Made by a program: the position numbers and the translations under genes
Shown here: one piece after another, positions 10,682 to 19,313 of the stretch
Numbering within the stretch: the first letter of the stretch is position 1
Layout of the letters: every line of letters starts with the position of its first letter
Source of the DNA: Leptospira barantonii
Lineage (GTDB): Bacteria; Spirochaetota; Leptospiria; Leptospirales; Leptospiraceae
Assembly (NCBI RefSeq): GCF_002811925.1
Contig: NZ_NPDS01000003.1
Coordinates: forward strand, 186,001 to 250,000
Reading direction: 5' to 3'
DNA length: 64,000 nt
Notes under the pieces: generated by a model
Database searches by the model: none
Seen by the model: the letters and a program-made list of their open reading frames with translations, nothing else
What the model was told of the DNA's origin: nothing

Positions 10682-12910
10682 TTATTTTCTTTGCAGTCTG
10701 AGCGCGTTTAAAACGACCGAAACAGAACTGAGCGCCATCGCACCTCCCGCAATCCAAGGCGCCAAAAAACCTGCGGCGGCGATCGGAATTCCGAGTGCGT
10801 TGTAGAACAAGGCCCAAAACAAATTCTGACGAATATTGTAAACGGTCTTTCTACTCATTGCAAACGCGTTCGCGATCGAAATCAAATCCCCGTTCATGAT
10901 GACCACATCCGACGATTCCATAGCGACGTCGGTTCCGGTTCCCATCGAGATCCCAAGATCCGCGACGGCCAAGGCGGGAGCGTCGTTGATTCCATCTCCT
11001 ACCATCGCGACAACCTTACCCGAGTTCATGAGATTTTTGACCTCGTTCGATTTTCCTTCGGGGAGAACCTCGGCTAACACGTGTTCAATGCCACAAGCCT
11101 TCGCGACCGAATCTGCGGTTCTTCGGTTGTCTCCGGTGATCATATAGATTTCCATACCGAGGGATTTTAATTTTTCGATCGCAATCGGTGTGGAATCCTT
11201 GATCGTATCCGCCAAAGTAAGAATCGCGGAATGAATTCCGTTAACACTCAGATGAACCACGGTGGAACCTTCCGATTCTCTTTTTTGTTTTAGATTTAGC
11301 AGTTCCTGTTTTAATTCGATTCCTCTTTCTCCAAACAGACGATCCGTTCCGATCAAAATGTTTTTTCCGTCGACGATCGCGGAGATTCCTCCGCCCGGAA
11401 TCGTCTCGAAGCTCTTCGGAATCGAAAGGGAAATTCCTTTCGTCTTTGCGAACTCAACGATCGCCTTGGAAAGAGGATGTTCCGAGTTCTGTTCCGCAGA
11501 CGCGGCCAGAGCCAGATAAGAATTCTCCTCCGTCGAATTTAAACTCTCCAAACTTTTCAAAACCGGTTTGCCGTAAGTCAAGGTTCCGGTTTTATCGAAA
11601 ACGATCGTCTGGACTCTATGAGCAATTTCTAATGCTTCTGCGGTTCTAAACAAAACGCCCAATGTGGCCGCCTTACCCGATCCGGCGAGAATGGAAACCG
11701 GAGTCGCCAAACCCAAGGCACAAGGACAAGCGATCACAAGAACCGCGATCGCCTTCTCCAAAGCTCCCGCAAAGTTAGAAGGATCGAACCAAACATACCA
11801 AAGAACCCAAGTGACGATCGAAAACAAAATCACAACGGGAACAAAGATCCCGGAAATTCGATCTGCGATCCTTTGAATCGGAGCTCGGGAACCTTGCGCC
11901 TCTTGAACCACTCGAATGATCCCAGAAAGTAAAGTATCCTTTCCTACTTTGGAAGCCCTGAGTTTTAAAATTCCGTTTTGATTCAGCGAACCGCCGAACA
12001 AAGAACTCGAAATCGTTTTTTCCACGGGAATACTTTCACCGGTTAACATCGATTCGTCGACGGAAGAATTTCCTTCCTCCACGATTCCATCCACGGGAAC
12101 CGTTTCACCCGCCTTCACCAAAAGAAGATCGCCCGGTCTTACGGCGAGCAAAGGAATCTCTTGAATTTCTCCGTCTCGTATGATGTTCGCGTTCTTCGGT
12201 TGCAAACCGACCAAGGATTGAATCGCTTTCGATGATTTGCCCTTTGCGATATGTTCCAAAAATTTTCCGAAAAGAATCAACGTAATCAGCACGGAAGAAG
12301 TTTCATAATAAAGAGAAACTTCTCCGTGATGATGTGCGCCGAACGTGAGAATGGATTGATAAACGCTGTAAAAATACGCCGCCGATGTTCCCAATGCCAC
12401 GAGAACGTCCATGTTCGCGCTTCCGTTTTTTAAGGCTCGAAACGCGCCCTTATAAAAGGAAGCGCCGATCCAAAATTGAACCGGACTCGCCAGCGCGAAT
12501 TGAAGCCAAGGGTTCATTAGAAAAGATACATATTCGGAAAGTTGATTTTTCCCGAAATGTCCGATCATACTCAAAAGAAGAGGAAGGGACAGAACGGCGG
12601 AAACCGCGAGACGAACTTTCAAGTTTTTGAATTCTTTTTCGTGCGCCTTTTCAGTTTCGCCGTGAAGTTCCAACTCTTCGTGAACCAGAGCGCGATAACC
12701 GAGGGAATCCACCTTATCCAAAAGGATCCGTTCGTTTACGGAAGAATCGAACTCCACCTTTGCGGTCTCCATCGCGAAGTTGACCCTTGCGTCCGTAACT
12801 CCTGGAATTTTTTTAAGACCCTTTTCGATTCGTAGCGCGCAGTTCGCACAGGTCATCCCGATTAGATCGAGGGTAACACCTTCGGACGGAGAATCTTTCA
12901 CGGAACTCAT
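10682..12910 (-). CDS. copA: Copper-exporting P1B-type ATPase CopA
   Basis: Pumps cytosolic Cu(I) across the inner membrane using ATP. The 742-residue protein has one N-terminal heavy-metal-associated domain with GMTCANC (18-24), the actuator TGES loop (290-293), the transmembrane metal site CPC (395-397), the phosphorylated aspartate in DKTGT (439-443), the nucleotide-domain His-Pro (NSEHPLSKAI) and the hinge GDGINDAPAL near 645. A histidine-rich GAHHHGE lies in an extracytoplasmic loop. The ATG overlaps the stop of the copper chaperone gene by four bases (12907-12910), so csoR, copZ and copA form one operon. CPC plus the CxxC domain point to Cu(I)/Ag(I) rather than Zn/Cd. Confidence 0.96.
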   Translation of the reverse strand: MSSVKDSPSEGVTLDLIGMTCANCALRIEKGLKKIPGVTDARVNFAMETAKVEFDSSVNERILLDKVDSLGYRALVHEELELHGETEKAHEKEFKNLKVRLAVSAVLSLPLLLSMIGHFGKNQLSEYVSFLMNPWLQFALASPVQFWIGASFYKGAFRALKNGSANMDVLVALGTSAAYFYSVYQSILTFGAHHHGEVSLYYETSSVLITLILFGKFLEHIAKGKSSKAIQSLVGLQPKNANIIRDGEIQEIPLLAVRPGDLLLVKAGETVPVDGIVEEGNSSVDESMLTGESIPVEKTISSSLFGGSLNQNGILKLRASKVGKDTLLSGIIRVVQEAQGSRAPIQRIADRISGIFVPVVILFSIVTWVLWYVWFDPSNFAGALEKAIAVLVIACPCALGLATPVSILAGSGKAATLGVLFRTAEALEIAHRVQTIVFDKTGTLTYGKPVLKSLESLNSTEENSYLALAASAEQNSEHPLSKAIVEFAKTKGISLSIPKSFETIPGGGISAIVDGKNILIGTDRLFGERGIELKQELLNLKQKRESEGSTVVHLSVNGIHSAILTLADTIKDSTPIAIEKLKSLGMEIYMITGDNRRTADSVAKACGIEHVLAEVLPEGKSNEVKNLMNSGKVVAMVGDGINDAPALAVADLGISMGTGTDVAMESSDVVIMNGDLISIANAFAMSRKTVYNIRQNLFWALFYNALGIPIAAAGFLAPWIAGGAMALSSVSVVLNALRLQRK

Positions 12911-13116
12911 TTGACTTCGCCCGGAGTATAACCTTCTTCGAGAATCGCCGCCTTAACCTTGGACAATTCCTCCGAAGTTCCCTCGCCTTGATAAACGACT
13001 TCCTTGTTTTCCAAACTTGCCTTTCCCGTTAATCCGACTTCCTTAAGAGCGGACTCGACGGTTTTCAAACAGTGCGCACAAGTCATACCTTCCACGGATA
13101 ATTTAATTTCTTTCAT
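12907..13116 (-). CDS. copZ: Copper chaperone CopZ-like HMA domain protein
   Basis: A 69-residue single heavy-metal-associated domain. GMTCAHC at residues 9-15 holds the two Cu(I)-binding cysteines; the ferredoxin-like beta-alpha-beta pattern continues through VESALKEVG and the closing EEGYTPGEV. It should shuttle Cu(I) to the CopA N-terminal domain or to CsoR. Translationally coupled to copA by a four-base overlap, and 14 bases downstream of csoR. A good AGGAG-type ribosome site lies before its ATG. Confidence 0.92.
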   Translation of the reverse strand: MKEIKLSVEGMTCAHCLKTVESALKEVGLTGKASLENKEVVYQGEGTSEELSKVKAAILEEGYTPGEVK

Positions 13117-13130
13117 AGTTCTCCTCCGAT

Positions 13131-13427
13131 TTATTTAAGAATGCGATCCACGGTCGTCATAAACTCGTCCAGGATCTTGGAATCGTTCTGCTGAAATCTT
13201 TCGACAACGCAGGTTTGGATATGGCTTTTGAGAAGAGTTTTCGAAACTCCGTCCAAGGCCGACTTCGTGGAAGACAACTGATTCAAAACGTCGTCGCAGT
13301 ATTCTTCCCTTTCGATCATCCCTTGAATCCCTCGGACCTGCCCTTCGATCTTTTTCAAACGAAGAATCAGATTCTCCTTAACCTTCGGATCCGAATGAAG
13401 TTTGTGTTTCGGTTTCATATCTACCAT
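13131..13427 (-). CDS. csoR: CsoR-family copper-sensing repressor
   Basis: DUF156/CsoR-family all-helical repressor of about 98 residues that releases DNA on binding Cu(I). The ligand triad is visible as Cys44 (EEYCDDV), His69 and Cys73 (SHIQTCV), the Cu(I) set Cys-His-Cys rather than the Ni/Co set of RcnR or the Cys-only sets of CstR. The helix-1 signature LKKIEGQVRGIQGMIE is intact. First gene of csoR-copZ-copA. Two possible starts exist, ATG 13427 and ATG 13418; the first lies inside the operator-like sequence, so the second (MKPKHK) may be used. Confidence 0.92.
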   Translation of the reverse strand: MVDMKPKHKLHSDPKVKENLILRLKKIEGQVRGIQGMIEREEYCDDVLNQLSSTKSALDGVSKTLLKSHIQTCVVERFQQNDSKILDEFMTTVDRILK

Positions 13428-13443
13428 ACCCCCCTATACTATA
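13422..13443 (-). promoter_or_regulatory. CsoR-type operator overlapping the csoR start
   Basis: On the minus strand this reads TATAGTATAGGGGGGTATGGTA, cut here to positions: a G6 tract at 13428-13433 flanked by TATA and TATGGTA. From memory the Bacillus CsoR operator has the same TA-G5-TATGGTA layout, so this fits a GC-tract flanked by AT-rich half-sites. TATAGT at 13443-13438 could double as the -10 box, placing the transcript start at or near the start codon. Confidence 0.75.
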
Positions 13444-13571
13444 GACATTTTAAAACGAAATCGGATTCCGAGAAATTCTTTTTTTAAGAAAAAATATTTC
13501 AACTTCGCATCAAAATACTTATTTTTTGTTTACTATTTTTATAATTAGTATACCCTTACCTTGATAAGAAT

Positions 13572-14648
13572 ATGATCGAAAAACCCAAAATCAACCGGGG
13601 AACTCAGTCCAAAATCGCGGGACGTTTCGAATCCAGAACCAGAGAAACGGATCCCGAATTTGAAGATGATAGAATGTCGCCTCAGACCGTTCTTCTCGAA
13701 GAAAAGGCCAAAACGATCGTTTCCGAAAACGACGTTCCCGATCTGTTTTTTACGAAATCCATCAATCCGTATCGAGGATGCGAACACGGTTGTATCTACT
13801 GTTACGCAAGACCGAATCACGCGTATGTGGATCTTTCGCCCGGAATCGATTTCGAAACCAAGATATTCGCGAAGAAAAACGCTCCCGAACTTCTACGAAA
13901 ATATCTTTCGAAACAAAAAGGAGAAGTCCATACAATTCAACTCGCGGGTGTTACTGATATTTATCAACCCGCGGAAAGAAAATTGGAAATCACGAGAGAA
14001 CTTCTCAAAGTATTCTTGGAATTCAAACAACCGGTCGCGTTGATCACCAAATCCTTTTTAATCACCCGCGATTTGGATCTTTTGGAAAAACTCGCATCCG
14101 AGAATTTAGTGAAGGCCTTCATCAGCGTAACAACGCTGGATTCCGAGTTATGGAAAAGAATGGAACCGAGAACCGCAAGCCCCGAAAGAAGACTAGAAGC
14201 GATTCGAAAACTTTCCGAAATCGGAGTTCCGACCGGAGTGATGGCCGCTCCGATGATTCCCGGACTGAACGATATAGAACTGGAAAGAATATTAGAAAAA
14301 TCTAAAGCATCCGGAGCCAGAAGCGCGGGAATGGTTTTTTTGAGACTTCCCTACGAGGTCGCTCCCTTGTTTATGGATTGGCTTGAGAAGAATTATCCCC
14401 TCAAAAAGGATAAGGTCGAAAATTTAATACGACAAGCTCGGGGAGGAAAACTCTACGATTCCGATTACAAAACCCGGATGATCGGAAGCGGAAATTACGC
14501 CGAAATGCTTTGGAAAAGATTTTTTAACGCGCGAAAACGCCTCGAACTCGAGGATCGAATGTCGCTTAACAAAAAAATTTTCCGAATTCCTGATCTATAC
14601 CGAATTCGCTTAACAAAAGGAGAATCGTTCATTCCGGGATTACAGTGA
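13572..14648 (+). CDS. SplB-like radical SAM protein (PA0069 type)
   Basis: Radical SAM enzyme of 358 residues. The [4Fe-4S] motif is CEHGCIYC with Cys70, Cys74 and Cys77 (CxxxCxxC), inside SINPYRGCEHGCIYCYARP, the hallmark of the PA0069/Rv2578c group related to spore photoproduct lyase. Later blocks are LAGVTDIYQPAERKLEITRE, the SAM-binding ALITKS strand and FISVTTLDSELWKRMEPR. The substrate of this group is unknown to me; SplB itself repairs DNA photoproducts. A TATAAT hexamer at 13540-13545 could be a -10 box. The last codons contain two copies of the short TCGCTTAACAA motif. Confidence 0.88.
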   Translation: MIEKPKINRGTQSKIAGRFESRTRETDPEFEDDRMSPQTVLLEEKAKTIVSENDVPDLFFTKSINPYRGCEHGCIYCYARPNHAYVDLSPGIDFETKIFAKKNAPELLRKYLSKQKGEVHTIQLAGVTDIYQPAERKLEITRELLKVFLEFKQPVALITKSFLITRDLDLLEKLASENLVKAFISVTTLDSELWKRMEPRTASPERRLEAIRKLSEIGVPTGVMAAPMIPGLNDIELERILEKSKASGARSAGMVFLRLPYEVAPLFMDWLEKNYPLKKDKVENLIRQARGGKLYDSDYKTRMIGSGNYAEMLWKRFFNARKRLELEDRMSLNKKIFRIPDLYRIRLTKGESFIPGLQ

Positions 14649-14927
14649 CATAGAAAGAGAATTCTTTCTAATTCTCGGTCAAAAAATTCGTTCCCAACAC
14701 GCCTCAGCCCACTTCGCTTAACAATTTTAAGACAAACAAAGATAACTAACATTGTTTTTTAGAAACTCGATTCGTCTGAACAACAAAATCATAAAAACAT
14801 GAAGTTATTTTTTATTCTACCCGTTATTTAAAAAAGATTCCAGTTGGACTTGACTAAACTCGCGTAAGTTTTGAACAATGCTGCGGAACTCCTTCCTAAT
14901 TTATATATCAGGAGAATAGTGAAGAGA
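14649..14927. other. Intergenic region upstream of hydrolase A
   Basis: About 280 bases, AT-rich, with no gene. It carries a TCGCTTAACAA copy at 14714-14724, a block at 14821-14860 shared with the region upstream of the paralogue (17230-17269), and a GCGGAACTCCTTCC short-repeat copy at 14883-14896. Confidence 0.6.
14821..14860 (+). promoter_or_regulatory. Conserved upstream block of hydrolase A, putative promoter
   Basis: Aligned without gaps to 17230-17269 upstream of the paralogue, 28 of 40 bases agree, including CCGTTATTTA at the left end and the TTG-ACTTGACT segment (TTGACT at 14850-14855). Conservation of position and of these blocks suggests a shared promoter or regulator site; no convincing -10 partner could be assigned. 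Confidence 0.45.
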
Positions 14928-15752
14928 ATGAAAAACAAAAGAACGAAGAGCGTAGGGTTGATTTTATGTGCCCTGCTATTTATGGCAGGATCGCTTTCTG
15001 CTCAGACTTACACCGTGTTTGTTCACGGAAAGTCCGATCAGAATCACAACGGCACAGGAACAACCGACGTTAACAACTACTGGGGAACAAGTGTGAATTC
15101 CGTTTCGGGAGCTAAGGTATTTGTCGGATACGACGGAACCTCCGATCCAAGAACTTACGGAACCGCTCGTGCTCAGACCAACTTTACTACGGTAATGAAC
15201 ACGTATTGCAAGGGATCCAATTCCTGCAAAATCGTTTGCCATAGTGCTGGTTGTTACGTAACCGAATATTGGTTATCCAACCTCGGAGCAACCGCTTCGA
15301 GCAAAGGTTATAACATCACGAAAGTAACCGCTTTAGCGGCGGCTTCCGGCGGATCGGAACTCGCTTCCGCTCTGAACGGCGCAACTTTCGGATTTGCTGG
15401 AAACGCGATGGACAAGTCTCTGATCGTTTCTACTGCAAGAGGAGCTTACAACCACAACAACACCGGTGGAATTACTTTCTACCAAGTTCCCGGTTATAAG
15501 GGAATGGCGGGAGCTTCTTTGATCCTTCCGGGTGAAGACGATTACGCGGTTGCGTTCCATTCTTCCTGTGCTTACAACAAGTCGGGCGGACTCAGCCAGT
15601 GCCAGTCCTCTTTGACTCAAAGCGAAGGAGTTTGGCCTTTCAACTCGAACGTGACTTACACGCAGTTTCAAGGACATACCAGAGCGCCTTCAGTGGGAGC
15701 TTCCGGTTTGTATCTGAATCACAGCGAACTTAAAAACGAGGGCTGGAGATAA
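14928..15752 (+). CDS. Secreted serine hydrolase-like protein A (tandem paralogue)
   Basis: Exported 274-residue protein with a signal peptide (residues 1-25, ending SLSA before QTYTVFVHG). The mature part starts with a hydrolase-like strand and oxyanion-type FVHGKSD, and has VCHSAGC at 103-109, a GxSxG nucleophile elbow in which the first Gly is Cys104 and Ser106 would be the nucleophile. AAASGGSELAS, LPGEDDYAVAFHSSC and FQGHTRAPS could provide the acid and histidine. At least six cysteines suggest disulfides in the periplasm or outside the cell. I assign an alpha/beta-hydrolase fold by pattern only; substrate unknown, lipid esters likely given neighbours. ATG 14928 is preferred because the paralogue aligns there; an in-frame GTG at 14919 is nearer AGGAG. 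Confidence 0.78.
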   Translation: MKNKRTKSVGLILCALLFMAGSLSAQTYTVFVHGKSDQNHNGTGTTDVNNYWGTSVNSVSGAKVFVGYDGTSDPRTYGTARAQTNFTTVMNTYCKGSNSCKIVCHSAGCYVTEYWLSNLGATASSKGYNITKVTALAAASGGSELASALNGATFGFAGNAMDKSLIVSTARGAYNHNNTGGITFYQVPGYKGMAGASLILPGEDDYAVAFHSSCAYNKSGGLSQCQSSLTQSEGVWPFNSNVTYTQFQGHTRAPSVGASGLYLNHSELKNEGWR

Positions 15753-15780
15753 TCCTCCGATTTCGTTTTTAAGAAAAAAA

Positions 15781-15802
15781 ATCCCGCTCCTTCGAGCGGG
15801 AT
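15781..15802. terminator. Bidirectional terminator after hydrolase A
   Basis: ATCCCGCTC (15781-15789) and GAGCGGGAT (15794-15802) form a perfect nine-base stem with loop CTTC. The minus-strand reading is followed by a seven-T run, serving the convergent gene ending at 15855; the plus-strand reading has a weaker T stretch. Confidence 0.9.
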
Positions 15803-15854
15803 TGCCTTTCGACCGAAATCCGGTCAAACTAAATATTCCAATTTTAGAATATTC

Positions 15855-17078
15855 TTATCTTTCCATACTTTCCAATTCTTTGATCCTTCTCTGTTTTTCG
15901 TTGCTGTCCCAGAGTTTCGAAGTGAACTGTTTCACGTCGTATAACTTCGTTTTAAAAAAGTCCTTATAAGGAAGAATCAACTCTCGATCGGGTTCAACGG
16001 TCTTAGCGGCTTGGATCTTTTTCAAACCCGCTTCTCCTTGACTGAACCATTCCGGATCGATCGCAAGATTGACCCTATGCCCTCTTACATCCGTCAGCAC
16101 GTAAGGACCGTCCAAACCGGAATCGCGTATTAACTTTCCGTAAAATAAGAATTCCGCTTCTCCGTAACCGGACGGCAGTTTGGAATCGAAGGTTCCCCAA
16201 GCGATATATTCCCCGGTCTCCGCGTGTTTTAAATTTCCTTCGAGATGATAGTTCCCTGCCTTATAAACGTTCACACCCACTCGAACCACAAGAGAACCGT
16301 CGCTCGTCGTATCCGAAAACGCCCCGCTCAGTTCGGCCGGTTTCCCGGGAGAAGAAAAGAACGACGTGTTTAACTTTCCGGTTTTCTTAAATCCGGGAGC
16401 GTAACGGAATTCCACTTCTAAGATCATATCGCCCCAATCTTTCCCGGTCGGCTTCCATTGGAACGTATAGAGCAAATCCTTTGCGAGATCGTCCCCGTTC
16501 ACGCCGTTGTCTCCGTAATCCGGACTTAAGGCTCCGAATTTTTCACCGTCGAATTCTCTCCACATACGCGCGCCTTTAATATCCACGGGAATCCGTTTTC
16601 CTTCGGGTCCCCTGCATTCAAACGTTATGCGCATTTGGTCCTGAGATCCGATCACCGCCCAGGTCATAGGTTGTAACTGACAGGTATAACCGTTCGCTTC
16701 TTTCGAATCCACGGAATCCGCCATCGGAATCGCGGTAGTCTGTATATAGAACGGTTTGATCAAATCGTCGTTGTATTTGGTGAGAGGTCTCGAGTTCGGA
16801 GGATACTGGGACCATTCTTTATAATCTTCTAATATTCTTTCCATAGGGACGGAGTCGTCTATGTCTTGTAAGGTGCCCCCCGAACCTCCGGAATCAAAAG
16901 CCGAGCCGGAACCGCCCGGCGGAGAATTCTTCGCCATTCTTTCCGCTCTTTCTTTTTTTTCCAGGTCGGACTCGAACCAAGATCCCCCTCTTTCTTCCGG
17001 CCAGAAAACGAACACCGTTAGAATTAAAACCGCTGACACAATCAGCCCATAGATCACATATTTATTTCCCGTTTTCAT
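15855..17078 (-). CDS. Membrane-anchored beta-rich protein (possible choice-of-anchor X type)
   Basis: A 407-residue protein with one N-terminal membrane helix (about residues 8-26), then a charged segment and a low-complexity Gly/Ser/Pro linker (about 48-70), so the bulk is periplasmic. The C-terminal half contains DGSLVVRVGVNVYKAGNYHLEGNLK and GEAEFLFYGKLIRDSGLDGPYVLTDVRG (given here as parts), a pattern I associate with choice-of-anchor X beta domains. It is inserted on the opposite strand between the two paralogous hydrolase genes. A single-anchor periplasmic protein beside lipases recalls lipase foldases, but the helical LifO signature is absent, so a chaperone role is speculation. The gene ends in a short charged helix. 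Confidence 0.65.
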   Translation of the reverse strand: MKTGNKYVIYGLIVSAVLILTVFVFWPEERGGSWFESDLEKKERAERMAKNSPPGGSGSAFDSGGSGGTLQDIDDSVPMERILEDYKEWSQYPPNSRPLTKYNDDLIKPFYIQTTAIPMADSVDSKEANGYTCQLQPMTWAVIGSQDQMRITFECRGPEGKRIPVDIKGARMWREFDGEKFGALSPDYGDNGVNGDDLAKDLLYTFQWKPTGKDWGDMILEVEFRYAPGFKKTGKLNTSFFSSPGKPAELSGAFSDTTSDGSLVVRVGVNVYKAGNYHLEGNLKHAETGEYIAWGTFDSKLPSGYGEAEFLFYGKLIRDSGLDGPYVLTDVRGHRVNLAIDPEWFSQGEAGLKKIQAAKTVEPDRELILPYKDFFKTKLYDVKQFTSKLWDSNEKQRRIKELESMER

Positions 17079-17229
17079 GAATTCTTCTTCCTTAACTCCC
17101 AGAAAAGAGCGACTAACGCATTTCGATTCTTATTTTTCGGAGAACAGGGTAAATTCTCCCTAAGTAGGGGCAACTACATTTGTCTTTATTTATAATTAGC
17201 GTTTTTTTAAATAAATTATTTTATTTTGT

Positions 17230-17269
17230 CCGTTATTTATAAAATTCACTACTTGCACTTGACTTAAAA
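17230..17269 (+). promoter_or_regulatory. Conserved upstream block of hydrolase B, putative promoter
   Basis: Counterpart of 14821-14860: CCGTTATTTA at 17230-17239 and TTG-ACTTGACT with TTGACT at 17259-17264. TAAAAT at 17264-17269 could be a -10-like element (TAAACT in the other copy). Confidence 0.45.
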
Positions 17270-17340
17270 TTAGAAGAGTCAAATCTTTAGAGCGGGAGAA
17301 GGTATCTTCTCTCCAAAGAAATGGAGAATAGTGAAAAAAG

Positions 17341-18165
17341 ATGAGAAATTGGAAAACAAAGCGAATGATGGGACTGGCCCTCTGTGTATTTCTTTTTGCG
17401 GGAGCTCTTTCCGCTCAAACTTATACCGTGTTCGTTCACGGAAAGTCTGATAAGAATCACAACGGAACCGGAACTGTGGATGTGAATAATTACTGGGGAA
17501 GCAGTGTAAATTCTGTTTCAGGAGCTAAGGTATTTGTGGGTTACGACGGAACTTCCGATCCAAGAAGTTACGGAAGCGCGAGAGCGCAAACCAACTTTAC
17601 CACCGTGGTAAACACGTATTGCAAAGGCTCAAACTCTTGCAAGATCGTTTGTCACAGTGCGGGTTGTTATGTAACCGAGTATTGGCTTGCTAACTTGGGA
17701 GCGAGCGCTTCCAGCCGCGGATACAACTTCACAAAAGTTACCGCGCTGGCCGCCGCATCCGGCGGATCCGAACTTGCTTCGGCTCTGAACGGAATCACTT
17801 TCGGGTTTGCTGGAAACGCGATGGACAAAGCCCTGATCGTTTCTACTGCGAGAGGAGCATACAATCACAACAACACCGCCGGTGTTACCGTATACCAGGT
17901 TCCTGGATATAAGGGAATGATCGGTGCTTCTTTAATTCTTCCCGGTGAGGACGACTACGCGGTTGCTTTTCATTCTTCCTGCGCTTACAACAAGGCGGGC
18001 GGCTTAAGTAAATGCCAGTCTTCCCTGACACAAAGCGAAGGAATTTGGCCCTTTAACTCGAATGTAACTTACACTCAGTTTCAGGGACATACAAGAGCTC
18101 CTTCAGTTGGAACTTCAGGATTGTATCTCAACCACAGTGAGTTAAAAAACGAAGGCTGGAGATAA
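17341..18165 (+). CDS. Secreted serine hydrolase-like protein B (tandem paralogue)
   Basis: Same length (274 residues) and architecture as hydrolase A, with about nine tenths of mature residues the same by eye. The signal peptide differs most (MRNWKTKRMMGLALC ending ALSA), while FVHGKSD, the CHSAGC elbow with Ser106, LPGEDDYAVAFHSSC, FQGHTRAPS and the C-terminal NHSELKNEGWR are unchanged, showing that purifying selection holds the putative active site. The A gene's GTG upstream start is out of frame here, which supports the ATG as the true start in both. The copies are separated by the opposite-strand 407-residue gene. Function as for A. Confidence 0.78.
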   Translation: MRNWKTKRMMGLALCVFLFAGALSAQTYTVFVHGKSDKNHNGTGTVDVNNYWGSSVNSVSGAKVFVGYDGTSDPRSYGSARAQTNFTTVVNTYCKGSNSCKIVCHSAGCYVTEYWLANLGASASSRGYNFTKVTALAAASGGSELASALNGITFGFAGNAMDKALIVSTARGAYNHNNTAGVTVYQVPGYKGMIGASLILPGEDDYAVAFHSSCAYNKAGGLSKCQSSLTQSEGIWPFNSNVTYTQFQGHTRAPSVGTSGLYLNHSELKNEGWR

Positions 18166-18188
18166 TCCGCTTTCGATCGATATGCGCA

Positions 18189-18212
18189 ATTCCGCTCCTC
18201 TTGAGCGGGGTT
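18189..18212 (+). terminator. Terminator-like hairpin after hydrolase B
   Basis: CCGCTC (18192-18197) pairs with GAGCGG (18203-18208) around CTCTT. It corresponds in position and sequence to the terminator after hydrolase A, with no clear T run, so it was probably copied with the gene and has decayed. Confidence 0.6.
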
Positions 18213-18294
18213 GCCCTGATCGGAACGAAAAAGAATTCGCTCCGGTCTGATTCCTTAAAACCCCTCCTCCGATTCGAATGTTCAGTATAATATT

Positions 18295-19188
18295 ATGAAA
18301 TTTGCAAATACTACCTCATATACAAGTTTTTGCGTTTTTGCGACGATCGCCGCATTCTACTTATCCTCTTGTTCGTTTTTGACGTGGAAGAATTCTTCCC
18401 TGTCCCTGGAAAGGGGCTGGTCTTCCTCGGGAAAAGAAATCGTTCAGCTGGAAACCCTCTACCAGGAAAAGGATTCTTGGAACCCGCTTATGGGAACCAC
18501 TCTCAAAAGAAATTATCATTCTATGATTCGGATTTTCGATCCGATTCAATCTTCTCAACCCGTAAATCAGATTCCGTTTTCCTCATGGATTTTACCCGGT
18601 ACGGTTTATTATCATTCCGATACGAAGTCGGTTTATTGGATCGGCGGAAAAGACGATGAATACGGAAGTTATTCTCGGATCCCTTCCGGGATCGACCTCG
18701 CCAACAAGAAGGAACTGGTTTTGTCTTCTTATCTTGCGCCGGGCCAAGTCGCGATCCAACTGATTCCTTCTCCCGATGGAAATTCTTTGGCGCTTGTGGT
18801 CGCGGTTCTCGACAACGATCTCGAATTCCTAAAACCCGAACTTGTATGGTTGAGTAAGAATGGAGATTCTGAATTTAAACCGACTTCAAAAACGAATCTT
18901 CCCGAATGGAAGGAGACCCCGGTTCATAAAATCAGATGGTCTTCCAAATCGGACAAAATCTACATTCAAGTTTCTGAATCCGTTTTCTTTCTTACAAACG
19001 GAAAGGATCGTTTTGAAAAAGCGAGCGAGTTCCCGGTTTGTTTTACTCCGGCCACCTCCTTTGGTCCGGTGGGAATCAGCCCTTCCGACGAAAGTCCTTC
19101 CCCTATGGAAAAAAATCCTCGGAGATCGTTTTCAGATTCTCCAAAGACAACAAACGTCCGGCAAATCCGGGATTGTAGCGGCCGATAA
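18295..19188 (+). CDS. Lipoprotein with probable 3' poly-A frameshift
   Basis: Unrecognised lipoprotein. The signal peptide ends in the lipobox FYLSSC with Cys26. The mature part is rich in Ser, Trp and Tyr with repeated beta-strand-like units (TVYYHSDTKSVYWIGGKDD, KIRWSSKSDKIYIQVSESV), suggesting a beta-propeller-like fold. Up to about residue 270 the composition is normal; after a run of seven A at 19109-19115 it turns basic and unstructured (NPRRSFSDSPKTTN). Adding one A would give KSSEIVFRFSKDNK and a stop at 19176, which looks more natural. So either a real or sequencing indel, or slippage, alters the C-terminus. It sits between the two hydrolase pairs and may belong to the same surface system. 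Confidence 0.6.
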   Translation: MKFANTTSYTSFCVFATIAAFYLSSCSFLTWKNSSLSLERGWSSSGKEIVQLETLYQEKDSWNPLMGTTLKRNYHSMIRIFDPIQSSQPVNQIPFSSWILPGTVYYHSDTKSVYWIGGKDDEYGSYSRIPSGIDLANKKELVLSSYLAPGQVAIQLIPSPDGNSLALVVAVLDNDLEFLKPELVWLSKNGDSEFKPTSKTNLPEWKETPVHKIRWSSKSDKIYIQVSESVFFLTNGKDRFEKASEFPVCFTPATSFGPVGISPSDESPSPMEKNPRRSFSDSPKTTNVRQIRDCSGR

Positions 19189-19313
19189 GACCGAAATAGA
19201 AATTAGAATTTTAGATGATTCTAATAGATCTTCGTTTCAAGATCCTTGTCGTTTTAAAATTTGCGTGTAGCGCCACCCTTCACATCACGAACGTTCGATA
19301 TAACAATATATAA

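Noticed and set aside
15855..17078. Lipase foldase (LifO)
   Set aside because: Position beside lipases and single anchor fit, but the helical foldase motif is absent and the protein is beta-rich.
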